Positions 62,890 to 64,000 of a stretch of 64,000 nucleotides of DNA are shown in pieces (positions within the stretch are counted from its first letter, which is position 1; each line of letters begins with the position of its first letter). The DNA comes from Capitella teleta (Eukaryota > Annelida > Polychaeta > Capitellidae), in contig KB306104.1 of assembly GCA_000328365.1 (NCBI GenBank), positions 483,689-547,688 on the forward strand. Direction: 5' to 3'. Both the position numbers and the translations under genes were made by a program. The notes below the pieces were generated by a model. It was not told the origin of the DNA. It did no database searches and worked only from the letters and a program-made list of their open reading frames with translations.

Positions 62890-62965
62890 ATGACGTCCAA
62901 CGCGTTTGTTGGACCTCTACTGACCACCCTGCTGGTCATCGGCGTCCAATTCACCACTGCTCAGG
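62890..62965 (+). CDS. First coding exon of a secreted or membrane protein (signal peptide)
   Basis: A pyrimidine-rich tract and acceptor (GCGGTTAG) end at 62,838. After 51 nt the ATG opens a frame of 25 codons plus one base, stopping at the donor CAGG/GTAGGT (GT at 62,966). The peptide reads MTSNAFVGPLLTTLLVIGVQ then FTTAQ. It has a polar start, a hydrophobic core LLTTLLVIGV and a small-residue TTAQ end, as in a cleavable signal peptide. A phase-1 intron right after a signal peptide is the usual layout for extracellular modular proteins (Ig, FN3, cadherin, receptor types). The remaining exons lie beyond the window, so the family is unknown. Confidence 0.65.
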
Positions 62966-64000
62966 GTAGGTCACTTTTCTTTGTTATTTATCTAAGGTGC
63001 TGGGTATATGGCTTCCAATGGTGCATGTCTTCGGAGGCGATAGTGCTTCACTTGATGTTATTATATATATTAATGTATACATCCTTCCCGCAGCGCTAAA
63101 CCAATGCCAGCTATGCACAGTATGATACTGGTAACAACCATGCTTGAATGATAACACCTATAATTATCGATCTCCGGCTGTCAATAGAATCCCAATGATG
63201 TTCGAGACAGCAAGCTCTAACTGTATTACAGTGAATAATTCATTCATCCACGGTCGCACATTTGTTAGATTGCTTTCCCCAGTGTAGTCTGAGGACCATA
63301 TTACAAAGCATGACTGTAATCCTATGTCATTGCAATGCATTCCGAGTTTACAGTGTATCGATTAATACCTTTCAATTGGTCATAATTCTCGAGTATAATT
63401 ACTCTTAACAGGGCTATTTGCCGACCCTGTCATCACCCCTGTAGCAGTAGAGCTATAAGCCTAAGGAACGATTGGCTTTTTCCTCTGCATATTTGATGTG
63501 ATGATGCCGAGCAAGAGATAGAAGCTCTGGGAATGGATGCTGGTGTAGCACTGCAGTTATAGCCGATGTTTTTCTTTCACCTTGTAGTTTGTTTATGCGA
63601 GTGATTGGCCGATGTAGCGGGTGCACTGCTCACTCCCCTCCCGGCATCGTTTTGAGATTTTTATCGCCCCTTAAGAAAAACTTCTGCGCCGCCAAGCAAG
63701 ATTCTCTCCCATTGTGTATCATAGGATATGCTGTATGACTTACGCCAGTGCAAAGTGCCCCGTTACCCAGCTGCAATCAAGGGTATTGCCCCCAGGGTCG
63801 CCATGGTAACGTGTTTCCATGGAGACCTAATAAGCTGTTGGTCCCGCTGTCCCAAATAGCTCATCTGAGTGCCAGAAGTGAACAATAAGTGATAATTGGG
63901 CAACGTGATGTGTGGGGTGGCTTGAGGCACTGGCCGGCGATTAGCCCCAACCGGCCAGCTCCCTTCTTTTCTCTTCACTGTCACCCTCGTACAGACTGCA
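62966..64000 (+). other. First coding-region intron (start)
   Basis: No exon is recognised before the window ends. The intron carries two adjacent X-box-like sites near 63.8 kb and otherwise ordinary AT-rich sequence with TAATTA-type words. Confidence 0.5.
63797..63826. promoter_or_regulatory. Paired RFX X-box-like sites
   Basis: GTCGCCATGGTAAC (63797-63810) and GTTTCCATGGAGAC (63813-63826) are separated by two bases. Each matches the RFX X-box palindrome RTNNCCATGGNRAC closely. A pair this tight is unlikely by chance and suggests an intronic RFX-responsive element in the signal-peptide gene. Confidence 0.55.

Overview
The window is nuclear DNA from a non-vertebrate animal. The evidence is multi-exon genes with GT-AG introns, two metazoan-type genes (GDAP2 and a CARF/ALS2CR8-type transcription factor), a divergent AP-2-like factor, and a mix of LINE, SINE, hAT, Tc1/mariner, Harbinger and Ty3/gypsy remains. 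Most introns in GDAP2 and CARF are only about 46-67 bp. A compact invertebrate genome, for example a sponge, would fit. The species cannot be fixed from sequence alone.

Layout. 1-5.9 kb is a transposon graveyard: a gypsy pol fragment, a LINE reverse-transcriptase piece, a Harbinger-like piece and a LINE 3' end, with little host coding sequence. 6.0-9.7 kb holds two tandem, diverged genes for double-hotdog thioesterases of the FatA/4HBT kind, separated by an inserted LINE tail. 11.35-14.09 kb is a complete GDAP2 orthologue (macro plus CRAL-TRIO, 12 exons) on the plus strand. It runs tail-to-tail into a complete nine-exon CARF-type gene on the minus strand (14.62-17.14 kb). 19.0-21.5 kb is a short minus-strand gene whose product looks like a divergent AP-2 DNA-binding/helix-span-helix domain. 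21.6-24.9 kb has two copies of a ~1 kb non-autonomous hAT element flanking a possible orphan terminal exon. 26.2-28.7 kb holds a dead Tc1/mariner transposase and another LINE tail. 31.1-31.3 kb has a large, near-perfect inverted repeat.

From roughly 32 kb to 62.8 kb the sequence changes character. It is more GC-rich, nearly free of mobile elements, and has no recognisable gene. It ends at a small exon at 62,839-62,965 that encodes a signal peptide and closes with a phase-1 splice donor. A strong donor at 58,018/58,019 suggests an upstream untranslated exon. The simplest reading is that ~30 kb of regulatory DNA and a 5' UTR intron precede a secreted or membrane-protein gene that runs off the right edge. 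Candidate RFX, NRF1 and CREB sites lie in this stretch.

Four genes (both thioesterases, CARF and the AP-2-like gene) have a good 3' splice site only 3-20 nt before the start codon. This means either 5' UTR introns or spliced-leader trans-splicing.
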